The position numbers and the translations under genes were made by a program. The notes under the pieces are model-generated. The model saw only the letters and a list, made by a program, of their open reading frames with translations. It was not told the DNA's origin and made no database searches. Positions 26,913 to 35,192 of a DNA stretch of 64,000 bases are shown here, one piece after another (the stretch's first letter is position 1; every line of letters starts with the position of its first letter). The stretch comes from Flavobacteriales bacterium (GTDB lineage: Bacteria > Bacteroidota > Bacteroidia > Flavobacteriales_F > PHOS-HE28): positions 310,001 to 374,000 of the forward strand of contig JADKAN010000004.1 of NCBI GenBank assembly GCA_016719225.1, written 5' to 3'.

Positions 26913-27521
26913 ATGCACTATCGCGTCACCTTCCTCTTTGTTCTGCTCGCTTCACTAGCGGCTACGGAAGTGCTAGCACAGGAACATCCGTTCCTATCGA
27001 ACTACACCTTGACGGAACTGCCCAACGGCGTCTTGGTGAATTGGACCATCCAAGGCGGTAGCACCTGCGACGGACAGGAAGTGCAGCGTTCTTCGGACAG
27101 CCTCAATTATATTCCCATCCACACCATCCAAGGCATCTGCGGAAGCCCGGACGCGATAACGCCATATACATGGTTCGATGCCGCGCCGCCTGAGCTCAGC
27201 AAGGTCTACTACCGCATCAAGCTCGGCTTCGACGGGTTCAGTTCGGTGAAGTCCGTGTTCTACGGGCAGCTCAGTTCAAGCGACCAGCGCTTCTACCCGA
27301 ACCCCGCACACGATGCCGCCAAGCTGGTGCTGAACGTTCCTTTGAACATGCCGGTGGACCTGCTGGTGTGGAACAGCAAAGGAACCCTTGTATTGGAGCA
27401 AACCGCCATGCTTGGACCCGAGTTGGACGTGCCGTTGGCCACGCTTCCTGCTGGCGAATACCTCTACCGCGCCACCACCAGAGCTGGAAGGAAATTCCCA
27501 GGGCGCTTCGTCAAATACTGA
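26913..27521 (+). CDS. Secreted protein with T9SS sorting domain
   Basis: 202 residues: signal peptide (about 1-24, ending TEVLAQE), a small fibronectin-III-like beta domain (NYTLTELPNGVLVNWTIQGG then CDGQEVQRSSDSLNY) and a C-terminal T9SS type A sorting domain (RFYPNPAHDAAKLVLNV ... PAGEYLYRATTRAGRK, FPGRFVKY). A cargo protein of unknown role, 59 bp downstream of the GH113-like gene on the same strand. Confidence 0.8.
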   Translation: MHYRVTFLFVLLASLAATEVLAQEHPFLSNYTLTELPNGVLVNWTIQGGSTCDGQEVQRSSDSLNYIPIHTIQGICGSPDAITPYTWFDAAPPELSKVYYRIKLGFDGFSSVKSVFYGQLSSSDQRFYPNPAHDAAKLVLNVPLNMPVDLLVWNSKGTLVLEQTAMLGPELDVPLATLPAGEYLYRATTRAGRKFPGRFVKY

Positions 27522-27531
27522 AGCCCAGGAA

Positions 27532-27546
27532 GCGGCTCTGCGAGCC
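27532..27546. terminator. Possible hairpin between convergent genes
   Basis: CGGCTC-TGC-GAGCCG perfect 6-bp stem 10 bp past the T9SS-protein stop and 16 bp before the stop of the convergent YegP-like gene. There is no T-run, so termination is uncertain. Confidence 0.3.
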
Positions 27547-27562
27547 GTGATAGAACCTTGTG

Positions 27563-27904
27563 CTAAGAGATCTCCCTGGTAAGGATCTCGAGCACCGTGG
27601 CCGTAGGTGCATTGCTCTTCACACTCTCGATGCCATTGTCCCGCGACGATTCTGTGGTGTACACTTGGCTGGATCCGATCACTTGCTGGTTGGCCGCAAG
27701 TAGGTTGAACGAATGCCCCGCATCAGTTGACTTGCATTCGTAGTTAGCATCATCGCCCGCGTTCTTCTTCACGCTCTCGATGCCGTTCATCGCGGAAGCC
27801 TTCGCCGAATAGCCTTGGCTCGCTAGGATGATCTCCCCGTTACCGGCCTTCAAACGAAAGCGGAAGTGCTCGGCCTTGTCGTTGTACAGTTCAAAGGTTG
27901 CCAT
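27563..27904 (-). CDS. YegP-like protein (two DUF1508 repeats)
   Basis: 113-residue small soluble protein made of two YegP/DUF1508 units: NGEIILASQGYSAKASAMNG with IESVKKNA, and NQQVIGSSQVYTTESSRDNG with IESVKSNA. Function of the family is unknown. ATG 27904 gives the standard MATFELYND start; nine codons more are open upstream. It lies 72 bp downstream of sufB on the same strand. Confidence 0.88.
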   Translation of the reverse strand: MATFELYNDKAEHFRFRLKAGNGEIILASQGYSAKASAMNGIESVKKNAGDDANYECKSTDAGHSFNLLAANQQVIGSSQVYTTESSRDNGIESVKSNAPTATVLEILTREIS

Positions 27905-27976
27905 GATGCTCGGTTTTAAAGAGAACACCAAGTAAGGCCTAAATGTGGGATTCCACCGGGCGCTGCGCCGCGCAGC

Positions 27977-29422
27977 TTATCCAACGCTCCCTTCCAAGCT
28001 CACGGCCAAAAGCTTCTGGGCTTCCACCGCGAACTCCATCGGCAGTTGGTTCAGCACGTCCTTGCAATAGCCGTTCACGATCAGGCTCACCGCTTTCTCC
28101 GGGGGGATACCGCGCTGGTTCAGGTAGAACAGCTGGTCCGCACCGATCTTGCTCGTGGTGGCTTCGTGCTCCACCATCGCGCTCGGGTTCTCGCTCTCGA
28201 TGTACGGGAAGGTGTGCGCGCCGCAGCGGTCGCCGAGCAGCAGTGAATCACACTGGCTATGGTTGCGGGCACCGGTTGCGCCCTTGCCGATCTTCACCAG
28301 TCCGCGGTAGCTGTTGTTGCTCTGGCCCGCGCTGATGCCCTTGCTCACGATGGTGCTCTTGGTGCCCTTGCCGATGTGGGTCATCTTGGTGCCCGTGTCG
28401 GCCTGCTGCTTGTACTTGGTGAGCGCCACGCTGTAGAACTCGCCTACACTGTAGTCGCCCTTCAACACGCAGCTGGGGTACTTCCACGTGATGGCGCTGC
28501 CGGTCTCCACCTGTGTCCAGCTGATCTTGCTTCGGTCGCCCAAGCACATGCCACGCTTGGTGACGAAGTTGTACACGCCGCCCACGCCGTTCTCATCACC
28601 GGGGTACCAGTTCTGTACGGTGCTGTACTTGATCTCCGCGTCCTTCATCGCGATCAGTTCCACGACCGCCGCGTGCATCTGGTTCTCGTCGCGCTGGGGA
28701 GCGGTGCATCCTTCGAGATAGCTCACGTATGCACCTTCATCGGCGATGAGCAGGGTACGCTCGAACTGGCCCGTGTTCGCGGAGTTGATCCGGAAATAGG
28801 TGCTCAGCTCCATGGGGCAGCGCACGCCCGGCGGGATGTAGCAGAAGCTGCCATCACTGAACACGGCACTGTTGAGCGCCGCGTAGAAATTGTCCGTAGG
28901 CGGCACCACGCTGCCCAGGTATTTGCGCACCAGGTCCGGGTGGTTGTGCACCGCGTCACTGAAGCTGCTGAAGATGATGCCCTTTTCCTTGAGAGCGGAT
29001 TGGAAGGTGGTCTTTACGCTCACACTGTCGAACACGATGTCCACGGCCACACCGGCCAAGCGCTTCTGCTCCTGCAGCGAGATGCCCAATTTCTCGAACG
29101 TCTTGATCAGTTCGGGGTCGGCCTCGTCCAAGCTGTTCAGCGTGGGCTTCTGCTTCGGTGCACTGTAGTAGTACGCATCCTGGAAATCAACCTTCGGGTA
29201 ATGGATGAGTGCCCAGGTGGGCTCGATCATCTTCAGCCAGTTGCGGTAGGCGGTCAAGCGCCATTCCAACAGCCATTCGGGCTCGTTCTTCTTGGCGCTG
29301 ATGAAGCGTACGGTATCCTCGCTCAAGCCCTTCGGCGCCAGCTCACTTTCAATGTCGGTAACAAAGCCGAACTCGTATTCCTTGTTCGCTACCTCTTGGA
29401 GGATGTCGTCTGACTGTGCCAT
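27977..29422 (-). CDS. sufB: Fe-S cluster assembly scaffold protein SufB
   Basis: Cytosolic scaffold subunit of the SufBCD complex, 481 residues (normal for SufB). Recognisable blocks include EPEWLLEWRLTAYRNW, the long beta-helix with QFERTLLIADEGAYVSYLEG, CTAPQRDENQMHAAVVELIA and, near the C-terminus, FPYIESENPSAMVEHEATTS, RGIPPEKAVSLIVNGYCKDV. The ATG at 29422 agrees with family length. It is downstream of a sufA-type gene, with a 113-bp gap holding an inverted-repeat element. The other suf genes (sufC, D, S, E) are 17 kb away, although in Bacteroidota they usually adjoin sufB. Confidence 0.95.
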   Translation of the reverse strand: MAQSDDILQEVANKEYEFGFVTDIESELAPKGLSEDTVRFISAKKNEPEWLLEWRLTAYRNWLKMIEPTWALIHYPKVDFQDAYYYSAPKQKPTLNSLDEADPELIKTFEKLGISLQEQKRLAGVAVDIVFDSVSVKTTFQSALKEKGIIFSSFSDAVHNHPDLVRKYLGSVVPPTDNFYAALNSAVFSDGSFCYIPPGVRCPMELSTYFRINSANTGQFERTLLIADEGAYVSYLEGCTAPQRDENQMHAAVVELIAMKDAEIKYSTVQNWYPGDENGVGGVYNFVTKRGMCLGDRSKISWTQVETGSAITWKYPSCVLKGDYSVGEFYSVALTKYKQQADTGTKMTHIGKGTKSTIVSKGISAGQSNNSYRGLVKIGKGATGARNHSQCDSLLLGDRCGAHTFPYIESENPSAMVEHEATTSKIGADQLFYLNQRGIPPEKAVSLIVNGYCKDVLNQLPMEFAVEAQKLLAVSLEGSVG

Positions 29423-29433
29423 GGTTAAGAACT

Positions 29434-29517
29434 ACCGCTAAGAACACGAAGTACGCTAAGAGGAATGTCGAATGCCTTGCGCCTACTTCCCTTCGTGTCC
29501 TTGGCGTTCTTCGTGGT
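29434..29517. repeat. Inverted-repeat element (ACCGCTAAG...CGTGGT), copy 2
   Basis: Left arm ACCGCTAAGAACACGAAG, right arm CTTGGCGTTCTTCGTGGT; the arms are imperfect reverse complements around a short centre. It is the same family as 49196-49259 and, more distantly, 4182-4324. It lies between sufA-type gene and sufB. Confidence 0.65.
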
Positions 29518-29535
29518 ATATTTTCCTTGAGTGGT

Positions 29536-29862
29536 TCAAATACTGAAACTCTCCCCGCAGCCGCAGGTCCTGCTGGCGTTGGGATTGACGAACTGGAAAC
29601 CTTTGCCGTTGAGGCCGCCGCTGAACTCCAGCGTGGTGCCCAACAGGTAGAGCAGGCTTTTCTTGTCCACCACCACTTTCACGCCGTTGTCCTCGAAGAC
29701 CTTGTCGCCGTCGTTCATCTTGTCGTCGAACACCAGGTCGTAGGAGAGGCCGCTGCAGCCACCGCCCTTTACGCCCACCCGTACGAAGTGCTGGGGGCCA
29801 CGGCCTTCCGTGCCCAGGAGCTTGGTGAATTCCACCCGTGCGTTATCGCTTACTTTGATCAT
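29536..29862 (-). CDS. Iron-sulfur cluster carrier of the IscA/SufA (HesB) family
   Basis: 108-residue A-type carrier that accepts clusters from SufBCD. The three conserved cysteines are present: GGGCSGLSYDL and the C-terminal RTCGCGESF. The fold signature VGVKGGGCSG and FVNPNASRTCGCG are diagnostic. First gene of the sufA-sufB unit. Its start is 10 bp from a 23-bp inverted repeat that resembles the one before sufC, downstream of a matching -7/-33 promoter. Confidence 0.93.
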   Translation of the reverse strand: MIKVSDNARVEFTKLLGTEGRGPQHFVRVGVKGGGCSGLSYDLVFDDKMNDGDKVFEDNGVKVVVDKKSLLYLLGTTLEFSGGLNGKGFQFVNPNASRTCGCGESFSI

Positions 29863-29870
29863 GCGGAGCG

Positions 29871-29895
29871 CTTATCTGGAACTTGTCCAAATAAG
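29871..29895. promoter_or_regulatory. Putative operator in front of sufA (iron/Fe-S-responsive type)
   Basis: Inverted repeat CTTATcTGGA-ACTTG-TCCAaATAAG (29871-29895), centre 29883, just downstream of the predicted transcription start. Compare the sufC-side site at 51349-51373: CTTATtTAGA-TTGAT-TCTA. Position and likeness suggest binding of one repressor (Fur-, DtxR- or Rrf2-like; inferred, not shown). Confidence 0.6.
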
Positions 29896-29900
29896 CGGCC

Positions 29901-29931
29901 CAAAGGTACAAAGCAATAGCAGGGAAGCCAA
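29901..29931 (-). promoter_or_regulatory. Promoter of sufA-sufB
   Basis: On the minus strand: -33 TTG (29931-29929), 20-bp spacer, -7 TACCTTTG (29908-29901). It matches the Bacteroidota sigma-A pattern and is identical in geometry and -7 sequence to the promoter in front of sufC. Confidence 0.65.
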
Positions 29932-29947
29932 CGGGGTAGCGCCCTGG

Positions 29948-31069
29948 TCACTGATAGGCTTTTACCAGGTTGAGGAAGACCGAGGTCCAGTCCACATTGC
30001 CATGGTTCGTGCCCAACCGCACGATCACCATGTCGTGGGCGGGGTCCACATAGATATACTGCCCCAAGATCCCCTGGGCCTCAAAGTCGCCTTCCCGCGA
30101 AGGGAGCCACCATTGATATTGATAGGACCAGTCACTTCCATTGGTCGTGTCCACCCGCGTGCTTTGCTCCACCCAGGCCTTCGGGATCAATTGCTTACCG
30201 CGCCATTCGCCCTTGTGCAGGTAGAGGGAACCGAGCTTGGCAAAGTCCCGCGCGGGAGCATTGATGCAGCAGAATGTCTTTTCGATACCCCCTTCCTTCC
30301 GATCGATGCTCCAAGTAGAAGGGTACTCCATCCCTAATGGGGACCAGAGTTTGTCGTTCAGGTAAGCCGTGATCGTGCGCGGGTCATGCGCATTGCGCAG
30401 TGCCCGCTCCAGGACCCAACCCAGCAACTGGCTGCTTCCGCTTTGGTATTCGAAGTGCTCTCCCGGGGCAGCTTTCAATTTCATCCGTGCCATGCTCTTG
30501 TAGAGCCGTCGGCCATAATAGAAGTTGGCGGCATCGCCGAAGGGGTTGTAATAGCTCTCATTGAACTTGAGCCCGCTGGTCATTTGAAGCAGGTGTTCCA
30601 CGGTCACTTTGTCGAAACCGTTCTCCCGCAATTCCGGAATGAAGTCGGTGACCGGTTGGTCCACACCCGTGATCATGCCATCCTCGATGGCACAGCCGAT
30701 CAGCATGCTGATCACGGACTTGGCCACGGAGAAGGACGTATGGATCCGCGACGGGTCGTAGCCTTTGAAGTAGTGCTCCTAGACGACGGTGTCGCGTTGT
30801 ATCACCAGGAAAGCCACGGTCTTGTGATCCTCGAGGAAGTCCTCCAAGGGGATGTCCTCACCGTTCTTCATGCCCGCCTTCAGGCCTTTTTCGGTGGCGG
30901 TTTCCGCATATTGGAAAGGAACCGGTGAGGCGGGCAACTCCCGCGAAGGGAACTTCCGGTAGTCGTTGGTATCGGCAAAATTGTAGATGAAGAAACGGCC
31001 CACGGTGCAACCGCTGAGGAGGATGCAGCAAAAGGTCAAGCTGGCCAGTTGACGCGTAGAAATAAGCAT
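29948..31069 (-). pseudogene. Class C beta-lactamase-fold serine hydrolase, interrupted by an in-frame amber codon
   Basis: One reading frame from ATG 31069 (lipoprotein signal, lipobox LLSGC) to the stop at 29948, about 373 codons, with a TAG at 30779-30781. Before the stop: IQRDTVV; directly after, in the same frame: EHYFKGYDPSRIHTSFSVAK. The nucleophile motif SVAK lies just after the amber codon; the second motif is YQS in FEYQSGSSQLLG. The rest matches beta-lactamase/PBP4-like hydrolases (VTVEHLLQMTSGLKFNE). Changing TAG to TAC/TAT (Tyr) or CAG would restore it. Either a recent nonsense mutation or a sequence error; the fragment from 29948 to 30727 alone could not carry the active serine. 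Confidence 0.82.
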
Positions 31070-31168
31070 GGCGAAATGTAGCCCCTATTCCAAAGTCGCA
31101 ATGAATCCTGCGGGCATGTTCAGGAGAAGCGGTGACCCGCACCTGCTTGCGCATTCACGTTCGTGCAA

Positions 31169-31182
31169 CCGTTGGCCAACGG
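31169..31182. repeat. 14-bp perfect palindrome upstream of rpoN
   Basis: CCGTTGGCCAACGG in the gap 31070-31318 between the hydrolase gene and rpoN, about 150 bp before the rpoN ATG. It could be an operator; no known consensus is matched. Confidence 0.3.
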
Positions 31183-31242
31183 TCGGGGTTCATACCTGCG
31201 GTGTGAAGCACTTACGCGATCAGCGAAAGCGAAGATCCGGAC

Positions 31243-31275
31243 TTGTGTCCCCAAGCCCTTGCGGCGGTACCTTCG
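31243..31275 (+). promoter_or_regulatory. Possible rpoN promoter
   Basis: TTG at 31243-31245, 22-bp spacer, TACCTTCG at 31268-31275 (one mismatch to TAnnTTTG). Predicted start near 31282, giving a leader of about 37 nt. Confidence 0.35.
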
Positions 31276-31318
31276 CACTCAAAGCCCACCGGACGAAAAG
31301 CCGTACCGCCACGTAGCC

Positions 31319-32767
31319 ATGCTCAAGCAGTATCTCTCCCAGAAGCTCCAGCAAAAGCTGAGCCCCCAGCAGATCCAGATGATGAAGCTGTTGCAGGTCC
31401 CTACGTTGGAACTGGAGCAGCGCATCAAGGAGGAGATCGAGGAGAATCCCGCTTTGGAAGAGGGGGAGGAGTCGGAAGAGGAGGACATGGCCATCAACGA
31501 ACAGACGGATGGTGATGAGGGTACCGAGACCAGCAACGAGGAGTTCGACCTGAGCGATTATTTCCAGGACGACGATACACCGGATTACCGGTTGAGTGCG
31601 AACAACCACAGTGCGGACGACGAAACGCGCGAGACGCCCTTGGCCGTTGGCAGCACCTTCCAGGACGCCATGCACACCCAGCTGTCGCTGCGGCAGGTGG
31701 ACGAGCGCACCGAGCAATTGGCGGAGCACCTCATCGGCAACCTGGACGAGGACGGTTACCTGCGCCGTGAACTTTCGCAGATCGAGAACGACCTGGCCTT
31801 CACCGCTAACATTTTCACCGATCAGGAGGAATTGGCGAAGGTGCTGAAGCATGTGCAGTCGCTCGATCCCCCGGGTGTGGGCGCGCGCGATCTGCGGGAA
31901 TGCCTGCTGCTGCAATTGGAACGCATGCCGAACGCCGTGGATGTGCTTACCGCGAAGGCCATCGTGGACAAGCATTTCGAGGCGTTCACCAAGAAGCACT
32001 ACGAGCGCATCATGGACCGGCTGGAGATCGATGAGGAAGCGTTGAAGGACGCCATCGAAGTGATCGTGCGGCTCAACCCGAAACCGGGCAACACCGGCCG
32101 CGACTCCGCCCGCTCGGCGCAGGTGATCGTACCGGACTTCATCGTGAACGCCGTGGACGGACAGCTCGAACTCTCCTTGAACGGCCGCAATGCCCCGGAG
32201 CTTCGCGTAAGCCGCCAGTACCGCGACATGATAAAGGAATACCAGCGAAACAAAAAGGATAAGGACGCCAAGGACGCGCTGGTCTTCATCAAGCAGAAGC
32301 TCGATTCCGCCAAGTGGTTCATCGACGCCATCAAGCAGCGCCAGAACACATTGCTCATCACCATGGAGGCCATCCTGGACCACCAGCGCGAGTTCTTCCT
32401 CACCGGTGATGATACCAAGATGAAGCCGATGATCCTGAAGGACATCGCCGAAATGGTAGGCATGGACATCAGCACCGTGAGCCGCGTGGCCAACAGCAAA
32501 TACGTGCAGACGGACCATGGGACCTACCTGCTGAAGTTCTTCTTCAGTGAGAGCCTCACCACGGACAGCGGCGAGGAAGTGAGCACCCGTGAGGTGAAGA
32601 AGATCCTGGAGGAAGCCATCCAAGCGGAGGACAAGCAGACCCCGCTGACCGACGACGAGCTCACCAAGCTCTTGCGCGGCAAGGGGTATAACATCGCGCG
32701 GCGCACGGTGGCCAAATACCGCGAGCAGCTCCACATGCCGGTGGCCCGCTTGCGCAAAGAGCTTTAA
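31319..32767 (+). CDS. rpoN: RNA polymerase sigma-54 factor RpoN
   Basis: 482-residue alternative sigma factor that needs enhancer-binding activators. N-terminal Gln/Leu-rich activator region (MLKQYLSQKLQQKLSPQQIQ), an acidic linker (about 45-100), the core-binding domain (LIGNLDEDGYLRREL, DPPGVGARDLRECLLLQL), the HTH (LKDIAEMVGMDISTVSRVAN) and the RpoN box ARRTVAKYRE near the end. The ATG at 31319 is the family start; the open frame extends upstream to 31163 but that part is not sigma-like. The stop overlaps the next gene's start (TAATG). No sigma-54 activator gene is seen in the window. Confidence 0.96.
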   Translation: MLKQYLSQKLQQKLSPQQIQMMKLLQVPTLELEQRIKEEIEENPALEEGEESEEEDMAINEQTDGDEGTETSNEEFDLSDYFQDDDTPDYRLSANNHSADDETRETPLAVGSTFQDAMHTQLSLRQVDERTEQLAEHLIGNLDEDGYLRRELSQIENDLAFTANIFTDQEELAKVLKHVQSLDPPGVGARDLRECLLLQLERMPNAVDVLTAKAIVDKHFEAFTKKHYERIMDRLEIDEEALKDAIEVIVRLNPKPGNTGRDSARSAQVIVPDFIVNAVDGQLELSLNGRNAPELRVSRQYRDMIKEYQRNKKDKDAKDALVFIKQKLDSAKWFIDAIKQRQNTLLITMEAILDHQREFFLTGDDTKMKPMILKDIAEMVGMDISTVSRVANSKYVQTDHGTYLLKFFFSESLTTDSGEEVSTREVKKILEEAIQAEDKQTPLTDDELTKLLRGKGYNIARRTVAKYREQLHMPVARLRKEL

Positions 32768-33381
32768 TGCGCAAAGCGGCACACGCGCTTTCGCTGTTGC
32801 TGCACCCCGTGTGGATGCCCACGGCCGCCTTGGCCTTGGCCCTTGCGCTGGATCCGCTGCTGGCCATGATGATCCCCGAGCGTGGCCGACAGATGTTACT
32901 CGGTATGATCTTCCTGATGACCGCAGTGTTCCCCATCACCAGCACGCTCCTGATGCTTCGCAGTGGCACGGTCTCCGCCCTCGCGATGCCGCACCGGCAA
33001 GAGCGTGGAGCGCCTTACTTGGTAACGCTGGTCTACTTCGCCATGGCCTACTACCTGTTGCGCCGCACGCCGCTGCATCCTGCGGTGCTGGCCATTTTCA
33101 CCGGTATTCTCCTATCCACACTGGGTCTGTTGCTGCTGGGTCTTCGCTGGAAGGTGAGCGCGCACATGGCCGGCATCGGCGGGGTTGTCGGCATGGTGAT
33201 CGGCCTCGGTCTGATGCACGGGGCCTCCACTTCGCTGGTGCCCGTACTGTTCGTGCTCGCCGGCCTGTTGGGCAGCGCGCGCATGATGGTATCCGATCAC
33301 ACGTGGGGCGAAGTGTCCTCGGGAATGGCCCTCGGACTTTGCTGCACCTTGGGCTGCCTGCTTTTCGGGGTCTATTTCTGA
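32767..33381 (+). CDS. PAP2-like integral membrane protein
   Basis: 204 residues, about six TM helices. The C-terminal part (KVSAHMAGIGGVVGMVIG, SARMMVSDHTWGEVSSGMAL) resembles the PAP2 phosphatase superfamily, but the classic acid-phosphatase motifs (KxxxxxxRP, PSGH, SRxxxxxHxxxD) are degenerate: only SARMMVSDHTWGE and SAHMAG recall them. It may be a lipid-phosphate-binding or inactive member. It overlaps the rpoN stop by one base, and its 3' end overlaps the convergent galE by 10 bp. Confidence 0.7.
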   Translation: MRKAAHALSLLLHPVWMPTAALALALALDPLLAMMIPERGRQMLLGMIFLMTAVFPITSTLLMLRSGTVSALAMPHRQERGAPYLVTLVYFAMAYYLLRRTPLHPAVLAIFTGILLSTLGLLLLGLRWKVSAHMAGIGGVVGMVIGLGLMHGASTSLVPVLFVLAGLLGSARMMVSDHTWGEVSSGMALGLCCTLGCLLFGVYF

Positions 33382-34394
33382 TCCCCGGCCAACGCCTGTT
33401 GCCAGCGCCACGCATCCCGCAAGGAGTCCGCCAACGAGCGTTCAGTGCGCCAGCCCAATACGGTGGCACTCTTCTGCGTGTCAGCGTACATGGCTTCCAC
33501 ATCGCCGGCGCGGCGTGGACCAATGACGTAGGGCACCTTCACTCCGTTCACTTCCTCGAACAGATTTACCACTTGTAGCACGCTGTTCCCGTTGCCGGTG
33601 CCCAGGTTGAACGTTTCGCATAAGGGTGCCTGTTGCTCCGCCATCCAGCCCAGCGCGCGCACATGCGCTTTGGCCAGGTCCACCACGTGAATGTAATCGC
33701 GGATGCAGCTGCCGTCCGGCGTTGAATAGTCGCTGCCGAACACCGTGAGCTTATCGCGCAAGCCGGCCGCGGCCTGGGTGATGAACGGCACCAGGTTATT
33801 GGGTGTGCCGATGGGCAATTCGCCAATGGCTGCCGAAGGGTGCGCACCGATGGGATTGAAATAGCGTAAGAGCACAGCCTTGAGCGCCGGGTCGGAAACC
33901 GAGGTGTCCCGCAGCATCCGCTCGCAGACCATCTTGGTGTAGCCGTAAGGCGAAGCCGCCTCCAGAACGGGACTGTTCTCCGTGACAGGGAGATCACGGG
34001 AATCCCCATACACCGTACAGGAAGAGGAGAAAACGATGTTCTTCACACCATGCCGCGCCATTACGCGCAACACCGTGACCAGCGAGCCGATGTTGTTGCC
34101 GTAGTACTTCAGCGGATCGCTCACGCTTTCCCCCACGGCCTTGTCCGCCGCGAAGTGGATCACGCCATCCGGGGTTTCCTGCCGCACCACTTGGTCGAAG
34201 GCGGTATCGTCAGCGCAGTCGATCCGGTATAGGCGGGGTTCTTTGCCCAGGATGCCGGCCAGCCCGCGCAACACGCGCTCCTCACTGTTGCGGAGGTCGT
34301 CCACGATCACCGGTTCCATGCCCGCTGCCACCAGTTCCACGCAGGTATGGGAACCGATAAAGCCGGCGCCGCCGGTAACGATCACTTTTTTCAT
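33372..34394 (-). CDS. galE: UDP-glucose 4-epimerase
   Basis: Short-chain dehydrogenase family epimerase that interconverts UDP-glucose and UDP-galactose, feeding cell-surface polysaccharide. NAD-binding GGAGFIGSH at the N-terminus, the catalytic Ser in FSSSCTVYGD and the Tyr-x3-Lys pair in SPYGYTKMVCE, the substrate segment RYFNPIGAHPSAAIGE and SGGDGSCIRDYIHVVDLA-type region (here TPDGSCIRDYIHVVDLAKAH). 340 residues as expected. ATG 34394 starts the Rossmann fold; the frame upstream is open into the tRNA gene only by chance. Confidence 0.95.
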   Translation of the reverse strand: MKKVIVTGGAGFIGSHTCVELVAAGMEPVIVDDLRNSEERVLRGLAGILGKEPRLYRIDCADDTAFDQVVRQETPDGVIHFAADKAVGESVSDPLKYYGNNIGSLVTVLRVMARHGVKNIVFSSSCTVYGDSRDLPVTENSPVLEAASPYGYTKMVCERMLRDTSVSDPALKAVLLRYFNPIGAHPSAAIGELPIGTPNNLVPFITQAAAGLRDKLTVFGSDYSTPDGSCIRDYIHVVDLAKAHVRALGWMAEQQAPLCETFNLGTGNGNSVLQVVNLFEEVNGVKVPYVIGPRRAGDVEAMYADTQKSATVLGWRTERSLADSLRDAWRWQQALAGDQK

Positions 34395-34441
34395 CGATGG
34401 CGAATTGAAGGACCGCAACCGCCTGTTGCGATCCCAAAGTG

Positions 34442-34514
34442 TGGGCCCAGCAGGATTTGAACCTGCGACCAACGGATTATGAGTCCGCTGCTCTGACCGC
34501 TGAGCTATAGGCCC
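34442..34514 (-). tRNA. tRNA-Ile2 (anticodon CAU, lysidine-modified type)
   Basis: Minus-strand cloverleaf: acceptor GGGCCTA pairing with TGGGCCC, D-arm GCTCAGCGGTCAGAGC, anticodon stem-loop CGGACTCATAATCCG, T-arm GCAGGTTCAAATCCTGC, discriminator A. The CAT anticodon could mean Met, but the ACTCATAATC loop context is that of the isoleucine AUA-reading tRNA whose C34 becomes lysidine. The 3' CCA is not encoded. A TATTTTCG (34534-34527) lies 13 bp upstream as a likely -7 element. It is not initiator tRNA (no GGG-CCC anticodon stem). Confidence 0.88.
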
Positions 34515-34646
34515 GGTTAAGGGCCGCGAAAATAGCCGTTGGCGCGTCTTTTGACCATGTTCCCCGTGAACTTCGGGGGACCGGATTGGATCAAGCGTCC
34601 TCCAGCAGCGGTTTTCAGCCGTTTTTCAGCACCGCAAATGATCTGC

Positions 34647-34676
34647 TTGCAGGAATGCCCGGACTTCCTACTTTTG
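34647..34676 (+). promoter_or_regulatory. tRNA-Asn promoter
   Basis: TTG (34647-34649), 19-bp spacer, TACTTTTG (34669-34676), an exact TAnnTTTG. Start predicted near 34683, 20 bp before the tRNA. The rest of the gap 34515-34646 shows nothing. Confidence 0.6.
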
Positions 34677-34702
34677 CGCTCCCTTTGAAAGAGGGGGTTT
34701 CT

Positions 34703-34776
34703 TCCCTGGTAGCTCAGCTGGTTAGAGCACCTGACTGTTAATCAGGGGGTCGTTGGTTCAAGTCCAACCCGGGGAG
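34703..34776 (+). tRNA. tRNA-Asn (GUU)
   Basis: Acceptor TCCCTGG pairs with CCGGGGA; D-arm GCTCAGCTGGTTAGAGC; anticodon stem-loop CTGACTGTTAATCAG; T-arm GTTGGTTCAAGTCCAAC; discriminator G; no CCA encoded. Its 3' portion (from position 34744) is repeated twice downstream at 35108 and 35488, each time with an 18-bp palindrome in the T-arm. Confidence 0.95.
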
Positions 34777-34778
34777 CG

Positions 34779-34809
34779 AAAGGCCTCAGCGTACAGCTGG
34801 GGCCTTTTT
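34779..34809 (+). terminator. tRNA-Asn terminator
   Basis: Stem AAAGGCCTCAGC (34779-34790) / GCTGGGGCCTTT (34796-34807) with one G-U pair, loop GTACA, then TT. It is repeated in the tandem units near 35157-35188 and 35537-35568, where it would precede each GIY-YIG gene. Confidence 0.8.
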
Positions 34810-34813
34810 CGCG

Positions 34814-35109
34814 ATGGTCCATTACCTCTACATTCTTTACAGCAACAAGGTGGATCGGTACTATGTTGGCGAAAGTGTCGACCCTGTGGACCGATCGATC
34901 CAGCACAACGAACACCTCTACACAGGTTCAGCCACGTCCATCGCCAACGACTGGATTCTGCAGATCGCTGTGATCTGCGTGGACCGTTCCCATGCGAGAA
35001 GGCTCGAGAAGTGGATCAAGTCACAGAAAAGCAGGACCACGATCAAGCGGATGATCGAAGAAGATCAATACCGGAACTATCAGGTGATCGGTTCCGGGAA
35101 TTGCAGTAG
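34814..35109 (+). pseudogene. GIY-YIG nuclease, copy 1 (3' frameshift)
   Basis: Identical in protein sequence to copy 2 for the first 91 residues: YLYILYSNKVDRYYVGES (GIY-YIG strand pair), Arg in PVDRSIQHN and the catalytic Glu region RRLEKWIKSQ. A missing A near 35085 shifts the frame in the last seven codons, so the normal stop TAG at 35107-35109 is skipped and the frame runs on to 35590 across unit 2 in a wrong frame (258 codons). Because only the tail is altered, the nuclease core may still be made as an extended protein; this 258-residue product looks like junk after residue 91. Confidence 0.65.
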
Positions 35110-35119
35110 GGGGTCGTTG

Positions 35120-35137
35120 CCCCGATACGTATGGGGG
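35120..35137. repeat. CCCCGATA palindrome, imperfect copy in unit 2
   Basis: CCCCGATACGTATGGGGG, one mismatch from perfect dyad symmetry, inside the duplicated tRNA T-arm. Confidence 0.8.
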
Positions 35138-35192
35138 CAAGTCCAACCCGGGGAGCGAAAGGCCTCAGCGTACAGCTGGGGCCTTTTTCGCG

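Noticed and set aside
28259..29413. 384-codon plus-strand open frame
   Set aside because: Antisense of sufB.
31220..32782. 520-codon minus-strand open frame over rpoN
   Set aside because: Antisense shadow of a clear sigma-54 gene; the translation is His/Leu/Val-rich and matches no family.
34442..34514. Reading the CAT-anticodon tRNA as tRNA-Met or initiator
   Set aside because: The ACTCATAATC loop and the lack of a GGG/CCC anticodon stem fit the lysidine-type Ile tRNA better.
35108..35160. Second and third tRNA-Asn genes
   Set aside because: Only the 3' part of the tRNA is present and the T-arm is interrupted by a palindrome; no D-arm or anticodon arm.
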